Notes: generated by a model not told the origin, from the letters alone. A DNA stretch of 64,000 nucleotides from Lysinibacillus agricola (GCF_016638705.1 NZ_CP067341.1:1243501-1307500), one strand, 5' to 3'; positions 18,148-26,977 are shown, numbered from the stretch's first letter. Translations and numbers: made by a program.

Positions 18148-18810
18148 ATGAAGTTTACTTCAGTATTTGATATTATTGGACCAGTGATGATTGGGCCTTC
18201 TTCCTCTCATACGGCAGGTGCCGCACGAATTGGACGCGTTGCCAGAGATTTATTTGGGAGACAACCAAAGTGGGCGAAAATTCACTTATATGGTTCGTTT
18301 GCTGAAACGTATAAAGGACATGGAACAGATGTAGCATTGATAGGGGGCCTATTAAATTACGATACATTTGATGAACGAATTAAAACAGCTTTTGCCGATG
18401 CAGAAAAGGCAGGATTAGATTATGAATTTATCCCAGAAACAGCTAATATGGAACATCCGAATACTGCTCGCCTTGTGATTGGCGATGATGAAGGACAGAT
18501 GTCTGTTGTTGGGATTTCTATCGGTGGCGGTAAAATTGAAGTGAGTGAGGTTAATGGCTTCAAGTTACGGTTAACAGGTGGCATGCCAGCTATTCTTGTT
18601 GTACATGATGATCGTGCTGGCTGTATTGCCAATGTAGCAAATTGCTTAGCGATGCATGCAGTCAACATTGGGCATATGGAGGTTTCGCGTATTGAACGTG
18701 GTTTAACGGCACTTATGGTGATAGAAGTCGATCAAAACATCGAGGAAAAAGTACTACAACAAATTTCTTTAATACCACATATTTCAAAGGTTTCTAAAAT
18801 TAATAACTAA
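18148..18810 (+). CDS. sdaAB: L-serine dehydratase, beta subunit
   Basis: 220 residues with the serine dehydratase beta domain (VFDIIGPVMIGPSSSHTAGA at the start) and a C-terminal ACT domain beginning near GGMPAILVVHDDRAG. Together with SdaAA it forms the iron-sulfur enzyme that deaminates serine to pyruvate. Located 14 bp before sdaAA. Confidence 0.96.
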   Translation: MKFTSVFDIIGPVMIGPSSSHTAGAARIGRVARDLFGRQPKWAKIHLYGSFAETYKGHGTDVALIGGLLNYDTFDERIKTAFADAEKAGLDYEFIPETANMEHPNTARLVIGDDEGQMSVVGISIGGGKIEVSEVNGFKLRLTGGMPAILVVHDDRAGCIANVANCLAMHAVNIGHMEVSRIERGLTALMVIEVDQNIEEKVLQQISLIPHISKVSKINN

Positions 18811-18824
18811 GGAGGTGTCCCAGT

Positions 18825-19736
18825 ATGGACGTATTGTTTCATAATGTTCGTGAACTAGTTGAACGGGCAGATCAAGAAGGAAAACTAATTTCTGAAATTA
18901 TGATTGAACAGGAAATGTTAATAACTGGACGTACAAGAGAAGAAATTATGCAGCAAATGGACCGTAATTTAACGGTGATGGAGGAAGCTGTTGAAAGAGG
19001 CTTGAAGGGTGTGCAATCTGTAACGGGTTTAACTGGTGGAGACGCAGTATTGCTTCAAAATTACATTGCGCAAGGAAAATCATTGTCTGGGGATTTATTA
19101 TTAGACGCGGTGAGTAAAGCGGTTGCAACAAATGAGGTTAATGCGGCAATGGGTACAATATGTGCAACACCAACTGCAGGATCAGCTGGTGTTGTACCAG
19201 GGACACTGTTTGCAGTGAAAAACAAGCTAAATCCAACACGTGAGCAAATGATTCGTTATTTATTCACATCAGGTGCTTTCGGCTTCGTTGTTGCCAATAA
19301 TGCTTCGATTTCAGGTGCTGCTGGTGGCTGTCAAGCAGAGGTTGGCTCAGCTGCTGGTATGGCAGCGGCGGCGATTGTAGAGATGGCTGGTGGTACCCCG
19401 CAGCAATGTTCAGAAGCATTTGCCATTACACTCAAAAATATGCTTGGGCTTGTTTGTGACCCAGTAGCTGGATTAGTGGAGGTTCCTTGTGTAAAACGAA
19501 ATGCTATGGGTGCGTCAAATTCGCTTGTAGCTGCGGATATGGCACTCGCGGGTGTCACAAGTCGCATCCCGTGTGATGAAGTGATTGGTGCGATGTATCG
19601 AATTGGACAATCTATGAGTCCGAATTTAAAAGAAACTGCACGTGGAGGCCTAGCTGCAACACCAACAGGTAAAGCGATTAGTAAAGCTATATTTGATAAC
19701 GGCAATTTAGAGAGTATCAAATCACTGCAAAAATAA
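18825..19736 (+). CDS. sdaAA: L-serine dehydratase, alpha subunit (iron-sulfur)
   Basis: 303-residue alpha subunit with the catalytic cleft segment GTICATPTAGSAGVVPG and conserved cysteines in AAGGCQAEVG, GLVCDP and VEVPCVKRN that hold the 4Fe-4S cluster. Strong ribosome site AAGGAGGTG. Precedes recG as in B. subtilis, but here more than 1.2 kb of repeats separates them. Confidence 0.96.
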   Translation: MDVLFHNVRELVERADQEGKLISEIMIEQEMLITGRTREEIMQQMDRNLTVMEEAVERGLKGVQSVTGLTGGDAVLLQNYIAQGKSLSGDLLLDAVSKAVATNEVNAAMGTICATPTAGSAGVVPGTLFAVKNKLNPTREQMIRYLFTSGAFGFVVANNASISGAAGGCQAEVGSAAGMAAAAIVEMAGGTPQQCSEAFAITLKNMLGLVCDPVAGLVEVPCVKRNAMGASNSLVAADMALAGVTSRIPCDEVIGAMYRIGQSMSPNLKETARGGLAATPTGKAISKAIFDNGNLESIKSLQK

Positions 19737-19743
19737 AAATATG

Positions 19744-19777
19744 AAACACGCTATTCCTAAGGGAGGCGTGTTTTTTT
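19744..19777 (+). terminator. Terminator of sdaAB-sdaAA
   Basis: AAACACGC and GCGTGTTT flank a small inner stem (TCC/GGA) and are followed by seven Ts. Confidence 0.82.
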
Positions 19778-19895
19778 GAGGTTCCACATGGTATAGGTGT
19801 TTTATAGGTGAAAATGAAAAACATAATGGTGAAATAGTACGGGAGGGTAGTTTAGACAAAGAGGATACATTCTCTTGGTGATACTCCCTATTCTA

Positions 19896-20473
19896 GGCTC
19901 ATCACCATTACGTGTGGTTGATTTCCGTTCCGGCTGGGCGCTTTGTTGCTGCCGCTACGCTTTCGCACAGATAAAACATTTGCCGCTGACGCTTCGCTTT
20001 CGCGCAGATAAAACATTTGTAGCTGCCGCTTTGCTTTCGCACAGATAAAACATTTGTTGCTGTCGCTTCGCTTTCGCACAGATAAAACATTTGTAGCTGC
20101 CGCTTTGCTTTCGCTACAGAAAACATTTGTTGTTGCTGTCGCTTCGCTTTCGCACAGATAAAACATTTGTAGCTGCCGCTTCGCTTTCGCACAGAGCAAA
20201 GCTTCCTGGGGGCGTCCGATGAGCCGCTTGGGCCAACAGATGTTTTTTGCGCGAAAGCGTAGTGCTAACGTAGCGGCAGCAGAGGGTTTTGTATGTGCGA
20301 AAGCGTAGCGACAGCAACAGCACGACGTTGGTCACGAAGGCGTTATCACAGGACGTGATGCTCTTAGCCTTCGTTCCCCTACTTGCTCGCTCCAGGGTCT
20401 CATCTGTGACGCTGATCCCCAAGGAGTCGCCCAGCCCCCACTCCAATCAACTTATATACATGGCGTACGTTTT
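19896..20473. mobile_element. Family 1 element C (inverted, expanded, truncated at its far end)
   Basis: Left terminus GGCTCATCACCATTACGTG at 19896 is the reverse complement of the right end of elements A, E and F, so C lies in opposite orientation. It carries a tandem array of seven cassette units, then a 234-bp core that matches 40269-40502 in reverse. The core includes the covarying hairpin and ends in CCACTCCAATCAACTTATAT. The expected far terminus is missing: at about 20473 the sequence switches to a family 2 left end. CTATTCTA precedes the element but no second copy is seen. Frames running through it are not considered genes. Confidence 0.75.
19942..20195. repeat. Seven tandem 37-bp cassette units
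   Basis: Units of the type TTTGTAGCTGCCGCTTTGCT followed by TTCGCACAGATAAAACA recur head to tail about every 37 bp (some 36 or 40). They alternate GCTGCCGC and GCTGTCGC variants. Each contains GCTTTCGC (complement GCGAAAGC). There are no unique spacers, so this is a minisatellite-like array and not CRISPR. Confidence 0.85.
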
Positions 20474-20625
20474 AGCTTCTTTCAGCGAATGTTTTCGTAG
20501 CGAAAATGAAACGTCAGCTACAGATGTTTTTTGTAGCGAAAGCGTAGCGACAGGTACAAAAGTCCCCTACCTTTATAAGTGGTGAGGATGAATGCGAGTT
20601 TAAGTTACTTTTTATTGAGTGTCCA
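20474..20625 (+). repeat. Family 2 repeat, left half
   Basis: GCTTCTTTCAGC, then two cassette traces (GTAGCGAAAATGAAACGTCAGC, GTAGCGAAAGCGTAGCGACA), then CCCCTACCTTTATAAGTGGT and GATGAATGCGAGTTTAAGTTAC. The same blocks without cassettes occur at 45198-45260. Its right half is absent. Confidence 0.65.
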
Positions 20626-20647
20626 AAAATTAAAGTTACAATCACTT

Positions 20648-20678
20648 AAAAAAATGACCCAATATGAAGAGGGTCATT
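20648..20678 (-). terminator. Orphan terminator on the minus strand
   Basis: AATGACCC / GGGTCATT stem; read on the minus strand it is followed by seven Ts. No minus-strand gene lies upstream of it. Confidence 0.55.
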
Positions 20679-20902
20679 GATTGTTGTAAATCGTGAACTA
20701 GAACAATTGAAAATTATAGGGAATTAGGATGAAAAAGTGATAATTCATTCGATATAATTAACTATCAATCAATTATTAATGAATTGAATTGAATTGCTAT
20801 CTTACTGAAAAAAAAAAGTTATATAATAATATTGAGAATAATAATACGTGTGTTCAGATGTGTTAAACGCTAAGAGTAATCGTAAGAAAGGGGAAAACTC
20901 AT

Positions 20903-20992
20903 ATGCTGAAAAAACGTATGGTTAAACGAATGACTATGGGTAAAGTACTTGTGGTGGAAATATTTGGAGGAGTTGTCGTGCAAGGTGACTGA
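20903..20992 (+). CDS. Small ORF overlapping the recG start
   Basis: 29 codons (MLKKRMVKRMTMGKVLVVEI...) with a good ribosome site AGAAAGGGG seven to ten bases upstream. Its TGA overlaps the GTG proposed for recG, and the recG ribosome site GGAGGAG is inside it. The layout suggests a translated leader coupled to recG. I do not recognise the peptide, and coding is supported only by the ribosome site and position. Confidence 0.35.
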   Translation: MLKKRMVKRMTMGKVLVVEIFGGVVVQGD

Positions 20993-23030
20993 TTTAACGA
21001 GTCCCGTTACCGATTTAAAGGGAATCGGGAAAGAAACAGCAGGGCATTTAGAGGCATTAGGCATCGAGACGATAGCGAATTTATTATGGACGTTTCCGCA
21101 TCGACATGAGGATTTTCGTTTAAAGGATTTAGCACAAACACCACATAATGAACGTGTCACTGTTGAGTGTAAAGTTGAACGTGAACCGACAATGTTGTTT
21201 TTAGGTCGCAATAAATCTCGATTGCAAGTGACGGTGCTGGCAGGTCGACATTTGGTGAAGGTTGTTTTTTTTAATCAAGGCTATTTGAAGCAGAAGCTTG
21301 TACCAGGAGCTATTATTACCGTCACAGGTAAATGGGACAGAGGCAGACAAGTTATCAATGGAACGTCTGTTACGTTTGGTCCGAAAACAGATCAGGTCGA
21401 CTTCGAACCTGTTTATAGTCTAAAAGGGTTGATTCAACAAAAGCGTTTTCGTAAATATATGAGACAAGCGCTAGATGAGTTTGGTGCAGAGATACCGGAT
21501 GCAATTCCACAGCGTTTACAAGCGGATTATAAGCTTGTTTCAATGCGTGAGGGACTTGAAGGCATTCATTTCCCTCTTGATGCGGGGCATGCAAAGCAGG
21601 CAAGAAGGCGATTTGCCTATGAAGAGTTACTAAACTTTCAGCTACGTATTCAAGCGTTACGTAAAATTCGAAAGGACAGTGAGCACGGTACAGTTATACA
21701 GTTTGATTTGCAAAAACTACGTGCCTTTATTGCATCGTTACCGTATGAATTAACAGGTGCACAAAAACGCGTCGTCAATGAAATTTGCAAGGATTTGAAA
21801 GAACCGCATCGTATGAACCGCTTACTTCAAGGTGATGTAGGGTCAGGGAAAACCGTTGTTGCGGCGATATGTTTATATGCAGCTGTAACTGCTGGTTTTC
21901 AGGGAGCATTAATGGCGCCAACAGAAATTTTAGCTGAGCAGCATGCTGAAAACTTGAAGGAATGGTTTGAGCCATTTAGCGTACGTGTGGCTTTACTATC
22001 AGGATCGACGAAAGCAAAGGAGCGTCGGTTACTTTTAGAAGAACTAGTAAATGGGGATATAGATATTTTAATTGGTACGCATGCGCTTATTCAGCCTGAT
22101 GTCGTTTTTTGCAAGCTTGGTTTTGTCATAACGGATGAACAGCATCGTTTTGGGGTTGAGCAGCGTAGAATATTGCGTGATAAAGGGGAGAATCCAGATG
22201 TGCTCTTTATGACGGCGACACCTATTCCGCGTACACTTGCGATTACAGCATTTGGAGAGATGGATGTTTCAATGATTGATGAAATGCCAGCGGGGCGTAA
22301 ACAAATTGAAACACATTGGATGAAAAAAGAGCAATTTGGCTCTGTTATGTCAAAGCTAGAATTAGAGCTTGCTGCTGGAAGGCAGGCATATGCTATTTGT
22401 CCTCTTATCGAGGAATCAGACAAGCTTGATGTACAAAATGCAGTAGAAATCTACGAGCAGCTTGCAACGTATTTTAACGGGCGATACAATGTTGGGTTAA
22501 TGCATGGTCGCCTAACTGCGGATGAAAAAGACGCTGTTATGCGAGCCTTTAGTGAAGGGACTATTCATGTGCTCGTGTCTACAACAGTTGTTGAGGTTGG
22601 GGTTAACGTACCAAATGCAACTTTTATGATTGTTTATGACGCTGAACGCTTCGGCTTAGCTCAATTGCATCAGCTGCGTGGACGTGTTGGACGAGGCGAA
22701 CATCAGTCATACTGTGTGTTGCTTGCCGATCCAAAATCTGATGAAGGCAAAGAGCGAATGCAGTCGATGACGGAAACGAATGATGGTTTCCGCCTAGCTG
22801 AAAAGGATTTGGAACTACGTGGTCCAGGTGATTTCTTTGGACGTAAACAAAGTGGCTTGCCTGATTTTAAAGTAGCGGATTTAGTGCATGATTATCGAAT
22901 ACTTGAGACTGCAAGAAAAGATGCAACGGACATACTTGAGACTGATGCTTTTTGGCGTGATGATGAATACAAAAAATTACGTGAAATGCTTGAAAATTCA
23001 GGCGTTTTACAAGGGGATCGCTTCGATTAA
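20985..23030 (+). CDS. recG: ATP-dependent DNA helicase RecG
   Basis: Branch-migration helicase that remodels stalled forks and Holliday junctions. N-terminal wedge/OB domain begins at VTDLKGIGKETAGHLEALGI. The SF2 motor has Walker A GDVGSGKTVVA, the DExx box as DEQHRFGVEQ, TATPIPRTLA and the QLRGRVGRG motif VI, plus the C-terminal TRG region. About 681 residues, usual length. GTG 20985 is preferred; the frame is open to TTG 20949, but that extension has no family match that I recognise. Confidence 0.95.
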   Translation: MTDLTSPVTDLKGIGKETAGHLEALGIETIANLLWTFPHRHEDFRLKDLAQTPHNERVTVECKVEREPTMLFLGRNKSRLQVTVLAGRHLVKVVFFNQGYLKQKLVPGAIITVTGKWDRGRQVINGTSVTFGPKTDQVDFEPVYSLKGLIQQKRFRKYMRQALDEFGAEIPDAIPQRLQADYKLVSMREGLEGIHFPLDAGHAKQARRRFAYEELLNFQLRIQALRKIRKDSEHGTVIQFDLQKLRAFIASLPYELTGAQKRVVNEICKDLKEPHRMNRLLQGDVGSGKTVVAAICLYAAVTAGFQGALMAPTEILAEQHAENLKEWFEPFSVRVALLSGSTKAKERRLLLEELVNGDIDILIGTHALIQPDVVFCKLGFVITDEQHRFGVEQRRILRDKGENPDVLFMTATPIPRTLAITAFGEMDVSMIDEMPAGRKQIETHWMKKEQFGSVMSKLELELAAGRQAYAICPLIEESDKLDVQNAVEIYEQLATYFNGRYNVGLMHGRLTADEKDAVMRAFSEGTIHVLVSTTVVEVGVNVPNATFMIVYDAERFGLAQLHQLRGRVGRGEHQSYCVLLADPKSDEGKERMQSMTETNDGFRLAEKDLELRGPGDFFGRKQSGLPDFKVADLVHDYRILETARKDATDILETDAFWRDDEYKKLREMLENSGVLQGDRFD

Positions 23031-23053
23031 CTGAATATTTGATACTCTATTAG

Positions 23054-23096
23054 GAATGTGGGAACTTGTTTCTAAACAAGTCTTGCATTCTTTTTT
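23054..23096 (+). terminator. Terminator of recG
   Basis: Nested stem GAATG...CATTC around ACTTGTTT / AAACAAGT, followed by six Ts. Confidence 0.78.
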
Positions 23097-23113
23097 AATA
23101 CTCTATATACTGA

Positions 23114-23134
23114 TATTAGTACCAAGTGCTAATA
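23114..23134. promoter_or_regulatory. FapR operator upstream of fapR
   Basis: TATTAGTACCAAGTGCTAAT(A), an inverted repeat TATTAG-N9-CTAATA. It matches the known FapR box (TTAGTACC...TAAT type) from memory. Located 20-40 bp before fapR, so it implies autoregulation of the operon, relieved by malonyl-CoA. Confidence 0.85.
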
Positions 23135-23153
23135 ACAACTAAAAAGGTGGCGA

Positions 23154-23738
23154 ATGATGTTGAGACGAACGAAAAAAGAGCGACAGCGACTATTATCCGA
23201 AACGATAGCTGAAAATCCATTCGTCACAGATGAACAGCTAGCAACACAGTTTCAGGTTAGTGTCCAAACGATTCGTTTAGATCGTATGGAATTAGCGATT
23301 CCAGAATTACGAGAACGAATTAAAGATGTTGCTTCGAAAACTTATGAAAATGAAGTAAAATCACTACCGATTGATGAAGTAATCGGAGAAATAATTGATA
23401 TTGAATTGGATAATCGTGCACTATCTATTTTTGACGTAAAAGAAGAACATGTTTTTCAGCGCAATGGCATCGCGCGTGGACATCATTTGTTTGCACAGGC
23501 AAATTCATTGGCGGTAGCAGTTATTGACGACGAACTAGCATTAACAGTACATTCTAATATTACTTTTGTGAAACCTGTTAGAGCTGGAGATCGTGTTATT
23601 ACAAAAGCTATTGTTATTGGACGTGATGAAAAAAATCATCGTACAAAAGTAGAGTTGACGTCCACTGTTAACGGCGAAACAGTTTTTGTTGGTGAATTTG
23701 ATATGTATCGCACGAAAGGTGAAGGTGAACAACAATGA
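23154..23738 (+). CDS. fapR: Transcription factor FapR, lipid synthesis repressor
   Basis: 194 residues: an N-terminal DeoR-like helix-turn-helix ([20 protein letters not shown]), then a hot-dog fold effector domain with [20 protein letters not shown], nearly identical to B. subtilis FapR. Binds malonyl-CoA and represses fatty acid and phospholipid genes. ATG at 23154, ATG 23157 or TTG 23160 are all possible after AAGGTGG. Overlaps plsX by four bases. Confidence 0.97.
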   Translation: MMLRRTKKERQRLLSETIAENPFVTDEQLATQFQVSVQTIRLDRMELAIPELRERIKDVASKTYENEVKSLPIDEVIGEIIDIELDNRALSIFDVKEEHVFQRNGIARGHHLFAQANSLAVAVIDDELALTVHSNITFVKPVRAGDRVITKAIVIGRDEKNHRTKVELTSTVNGETVFVGEFDMYRTKGEGEQQ

Positions 23739-24727
23739 AATTAGCGCTTGATGGAATGGGTGGCGACAACGCACCAAAATCAGTTGTTGAAGGTGCTTTA
23801 TTAGCATTAGAGCAAATTCCAAATTTAGAAATACAACTATATGGTCAGCAGGAAAAGCTTGAACCATTTATTAAAATACATGATCGATTAACTGTAGTAC
23901 ATTGTGAGGAAGTTGTGGAAGGAACAGACGATCCAGCACGCGCTGTTCGCCGTAAAAAGGATTCATCGATGGCAAGAATGATGGATGCAGTTGAAGAAGG
24001 AAAGGCAGATGCTTGTCTTTCAGCAGGTAATACGGGTGCTTTAATGGCAGGTGGCTTATTTAAAGTAGGACGTATTGAAGGGATTGCTAGACCTGCTTTA
24101 GCCACTACACTACCAACATTGGATGGTAAGGGCTTTTTAATGCTTGATTTAGGGGCAAATGCAGATGCGCGACCTGAGCATTTATTGCAATATGCGATTA
24201 TGGGCGATATTTATGCGAAAAAGGTAGGCAGCTTACAAAAGCCACGTATTGGTTTGCTAAATATCGGTACTGAGGATAAAAAAGGAAATGAATTAACGAA
24301 GGCTGCTTTCGAATTATTAAAAGAAGCAGATTTGAACTTTATCGGCAATGTAGAAGCTCGAGATTTACTTGAAGGGGTAGCTGACGTTGTAGTAACAGAT
24401 GGTTTTACAGGTAATATGGTGCTGAAATCGATAGAAGGAACAGCAGGCGCATTATTTTCAATGCTGAAAGAGGCGTTTATGTCTTCAACAAAAACAAAAA
24501 TTTCGGCAGCACTTATGAAAAATAATTTACGTGATTTGAAAAATAAAATGGACTACACAGAGTATGGTGGTGCAGGTTTGTTTGGTTTACAAGCACCTGT
24601 AATAAAGGCACATGGATCTTCCAACGCCAAAGCAATATACAGTGCGATTCGCCAAGCAAATACGATGGTAGAGCATACAGTCATCTCGACGATTACAGAT
24701 ACAGTACGTCACTTAGAAATTGATTAA
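23735..24727 (+). CDS. plsX: Phosphate acyltransferase PlsX
   Basis: Converts acyl-ACP to acyl-phosphate, the donor for PlsY in phosphatidic acid synthesis. 330 residues with [15 protein letters not shown] at the start, [14 protein letters not shown] near residue 93 and VVTDGFTGN near 222. Its last residues (LEID) are encoded by ATTGATTAA, and the same nonamer recurs at the far side of the repeat that follows. Confidence 0.97.
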   Translation: MKLALDGMGGDNAPKSVVEGALLALEQIPNLEIQLYGQQEKLEPFIKIHDRLTVVHCEEVVEGTDDPARAVRRKKDSSMARMMDAVEEGKADACLSAGNTGALMAGGLFKVGRIEGIARPALATTLPTLDGKGFLMLDLGANADARPEHLLQYAIMGDIYAKKVGSLQKPRIGLLNIGTEDKKGNELTKAAFELLKEADLNFIGNVEARDLLEGVADVVVTDGFTGNMVLKSIEGTAGALFSMLKEAFMSSTKTKISAALMKNNLRDLKNKMDYTEYGGAGLFGLQAPVIKAHGSSNAKAIYSAIRQANTMVEHTVISTITDTVRHLEID

Positions 24728-24962
24728 CTTCTTTCAGCGGGTGTCCAAACACCCACTGATATAGAGGAACTCAGTCTAAGAACGCCACGTCCTGTGGCAA
24801 CGACTGAGTGACCAACATCATGTTGCTGTCGCTACGTTAGCACTACGCTTTCGCACAGAAAACATTTGTTGGCCTAAAGCCTCCGGCGGATGTCACGGAA
24901 TCGGAAAGGAGTTCTTTGTGCAAGCACAAAGCCGATTCCAGACGCAATTATGCCGAGGCATT
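24728..24962 (+). repeat. Family 2 structured repeat between plsX and fabD
   Basis: Starts CTTCTTTCAGC directly after the plsX stop and ends GCCGAGGCATT. ATTGATTAA lies at both edges (24719-24727 and 24963-24971). It contains the covarying core hairpin (24769-24809), a GCGAAAGC-type cassette (about 24821-24869) in the loop of the CCAAC/GTTGG stem, and a long hairpin CGGAATCGG...GCCGATTCC with inner TTTGTGC/GCACAAA (24896-24939). No T-run follows these hairpins. A copy without the cassette is at 45198-45442. Confidence 0.78.
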
Positions 24963-24989
24963 ATTGATTAAAAAGGGGATGAATGAAAA

Positions 24990-25943
24990 ATGACGAAAAT
25001 AGCATTTGTTTTTCCAGGACAAGGTTCTCAAGTAGTTGGAATGGGGCAAGAATTTATTGAGAATGCGGCAGAAAGTAAAGCGTTTTATGACAGTGCAGAT
25101 CAATCACTTGGCTTTGAGCTATCTAAACTTATGTTAGAGGGGCCAGCTGAGGAGCTAACATTGACTTACCATGCACAGCCGGCGCTTTTAACTACTGGTG
25201 TGATGGTAGCAGAAAAATTACGTGCAGCAGGTATTACGCCAAACTATGCAGCAGGGCATTCACTTGGAGAGTACAGTGCATTAGTAATCGCTGGTGTGCT
25301 ATCGTTCGAGGATGCAGTTTCTGTCGTACATAAGCGTGGGCTTTATATGAATGAAGCTGTACCTGCAGGGCAAGGCGCTATGGCAGCCATTCTAGGGATG
25401 GAGCTTGAGGCACTGCATGAGGTAACTGAAAAAGTATCTGCAGCAGGTGACCCGGTTCAGGTAGCGAATGTAAACTGTCCAGGGCAAATCGTTATTTCTG
25501 GTACAAAGGAAGGCGTTGACAAGGCTTCTTTAGCAGCGAAGGAAGCAGGCGCCAAACGAGCAATACCTTTAGTTGTTAGTGGCCCATTCCATTCAGAGCT
25601 AATGCGCCCATCATCTGGAAAATTAAAAGAAGCATTGGCTGCTATATCATTGTCAGCCCCAAAAATCCCTGTAATCGGCAACGTCATGGCGAAAGAATTA
25701 GAGGATGTTGCTACTATTCAACATGAGTTAGTAGAACAAGTATTTAGCGCTGTGCAATGGGAAGCATCTGTGCGTGAAATGATTGCACAAGGTGTCGATG
25801 TCTTTATTGAGTGTGGACCAGGTAAAGTATTAAGCGGATTAGTGAAAAAAATCGATCGAACTGTTGCGACATATTGTGTTTATGATGAAGCATCATTAGA
25901 GACTGTGCTAGAAGCGGCGAAGGAGTGGACAATTAATGCGTAA
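24990..25943 (+). CDS. fabD: Malonyl-CoA:ACP transacylase
   Basis: Loads malonate from CoA onto acyl carrier protein. 317 residues with FPGQGSQ at the start, nucleophile serine in [11 protein letters not shown], the conserved histidine in GPFHSELM and [10 protein letters not shown] near the C-terminus. Ribosome site AAAAGGGG. Separated from plsX by the family 2 repeat and overlaps fabG by eight bases. Confidence 0.97.
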   Translation: MTKIAFVFPGQGSQVVGMGQEFIENAAESKAFYDSADQSLGFELSKLMLEGPAEELTLTYHAQPALLTTGVMVAEKLRAAGITPNYAAGHSLGEYSALVIAGVLSFEDAVSVVHKRGLYMNEAVPAGQGAMAAILGMELEALHEVTEKVSAAGDPVQVANVNCPGQIVISGTKEGVDKASLAAKEAGAKRAIPLVVSGPFHSELMRPSSGKLKEALAAISLSAPKIPVIGNVMAKELEDVATIQHELVEQVFSAVQWEASVREMIAQGVDVFIECGPGKVLSGLVKKIDRTVATYCVYDEASLETVLEAAKEWTINA

Positions 25944-26682
25944 ATTAGATGGTAAAGTAGCTGTTGTAACTGGTGCTTCGCGTGGAATAGGGCGATCTAT
26001 TGCATTAAAGCTTGCTGATGAGGGCGCTAAAGTTGTCGTTAACTACAGCGGCTCACAGGCAAAGGCAGAAGAAGTTGTCGCGATGATTCAAGAGAATGGT
26101 GGCGAGGCTATTGCCGTACAAGCGAGTGTTTCCAAAACAGAGGAAGTTACAGCATTAATGAATGCAGCTGTGAAAACATTCGGCTCGCTTGATATTTTAG
26201 TAAATAATGCAGGTATTACACGTGATAACTTGTTAATGCGTATGAAAGAAGATGAATGGGACGATGTTTTAGACACGAACCTTAAAGGTGTTTTCCTTTG
26301 TACAAAAGCAGTAACTCGTCAAATGATGAAGCAACGTGCGGGCCGTATCATCAATATTTCATCGATTGTCGGTGTAGCTGGTAATGCGGGGCAGGCTAAC
26401 TATGTAGCTGCAAAAGCAGGTGTTATTGGACTAACTAAAACGACTGCAAAGGAGTTAGCTTCACGAAATATTCTAGTGAATGCAATTGCACCGGGCTTTA
26501 TCGAAACTGAAATGACTGAACAACTACCAGAAGATCTAAAACAAGGCATGCTTACGCAAATTCCTCTTGCTAAACTTGGGCAGCCTGAGGATATCGCAAA
26601 GGCAGTAGCTTTCCTAGCTTCAGATGATGCTAACTATATGACGGGTCAGACGTTACATATAGATGGCGGCATGGTGATGTAA
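25936..26682 (+). CDS. fabG: 3-oxoacyl-ACP reductase FabG
   Basis: NADPH-dependent SDR that reduces beta-ketoacyl-ACP. 248 residues with TGASRGIGR (cofactor), NNAGITRDN, catalytic Ser in NISSIVG, YVAAKAG (Tyr/Lys) and [10 protein letters not shown]. Overlaps the fabD end; acpP follows. Confidence 0.97.
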   Translation: MRKLDGKVAVVTGASRGIGRSIALKLADEGAKVVVNYSGSQAKAEEVVAMIQENGGEAIAVQASVSKTEEVTALMNAAVKTFGSLDILVNNAGITRDNLLMRMKEDEWDDVLDTNLKGVFLCTKAVTRQMMKQRAGRIINISSIVGVAGNAGQANYVAAKAGVIGLTKTTAKELASRNILVNAIAPGFIETEMTEQLPEDLKQGMLTQIPLAKLGQPEDIAKAVAFLASDDANYMTGQTLHIDGGMVM

Positions 26683-26689
26683 TTTCAAT

Positions 26690-26718
26690 TAGTCATAGAT
26701 AATGATTTTTTGTATAAT
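26690..26718 (+). promoter_or_regulatory. Possible internal promoter for acpP
   Basis: TAGTCA at 26690-26695, 17-bp spacer and perfect TATAAT at 26713-26718, just upstream of the acpP ribosome site. It would give the abundant ACP extra transcription. Confidence 0.5.
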
Positions 26719-26740
26719 CATTTGAGGGGAGGTGAATGAT

Positions 26741-26977
26741 TTGTCTACAGTATTAGAACGCGTAACAAAAGTAATCGTGGACCGTTTAGGTGTTGAAGAA
26801 AGTGAAGTAACTCTAGAAGCTTCTTTCCGTGATGATTTAGGTGCTGACTCATTAGACGTAGTTGAGCTTGTAATGGAGCTTGAAGACGAATTCGATATGG
26901 AAATTTCTGATGAAGATGCTGAAAAAATCTCAACGGTTGGTTCTGCAATTTCATACATTGAAAGTAAATTAAACTAA
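26741..26977 (+). CDS. acpP: Acyl carrier protein
   Basis: 78-residue acidic ACP with the 4'-phosphopantetheine serine in [23 protein letters not shown] 26741 follows AGGGGAGGTG at good spacing and gives STVLERVTK, matching B. subtilis AcpA (ADTLERVTK). GTG 26732 would overlap the ribosome site. Confidence 0.96.
   Translation: MSTVLERVTKVIVDRLGVEESEVTLEASFRDDLGADSLDVVELVMELEDEFDMEISDEDAEKISTVGSAISYIESKLN

Noticed and set aside
19942..20195. CRISPR array
   Set aside because: Units are contiguous, about 37 bp, with no unique spacers and no cas genes nearby; it is a tandem repeat within a MITE.
19888..20446. Three overlapping minus-strand frames of 94-110 codons
   Set aside because: They translate the cassette repeat (SVRKRSDSN-like units) and the MITE core. 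There are no ribosome sites, and the same peptide appears wherever the repeat occurs.
24732..24760. Terminator after plsX (CAGCGGGTGT / ACACCCACTG)
   Set aside because: No U-run follows, and the hairpin belongs to the family 2 repeat.
24719..24971. Transposition footprint for family 2 from the ATTGATTAA direct repeat
   Set aside because: ATTGAT also occurs at the right end of the other family 2 copies, so it may be part of the element; the plsX match may be coincidental. Not claimed as a target duplication.
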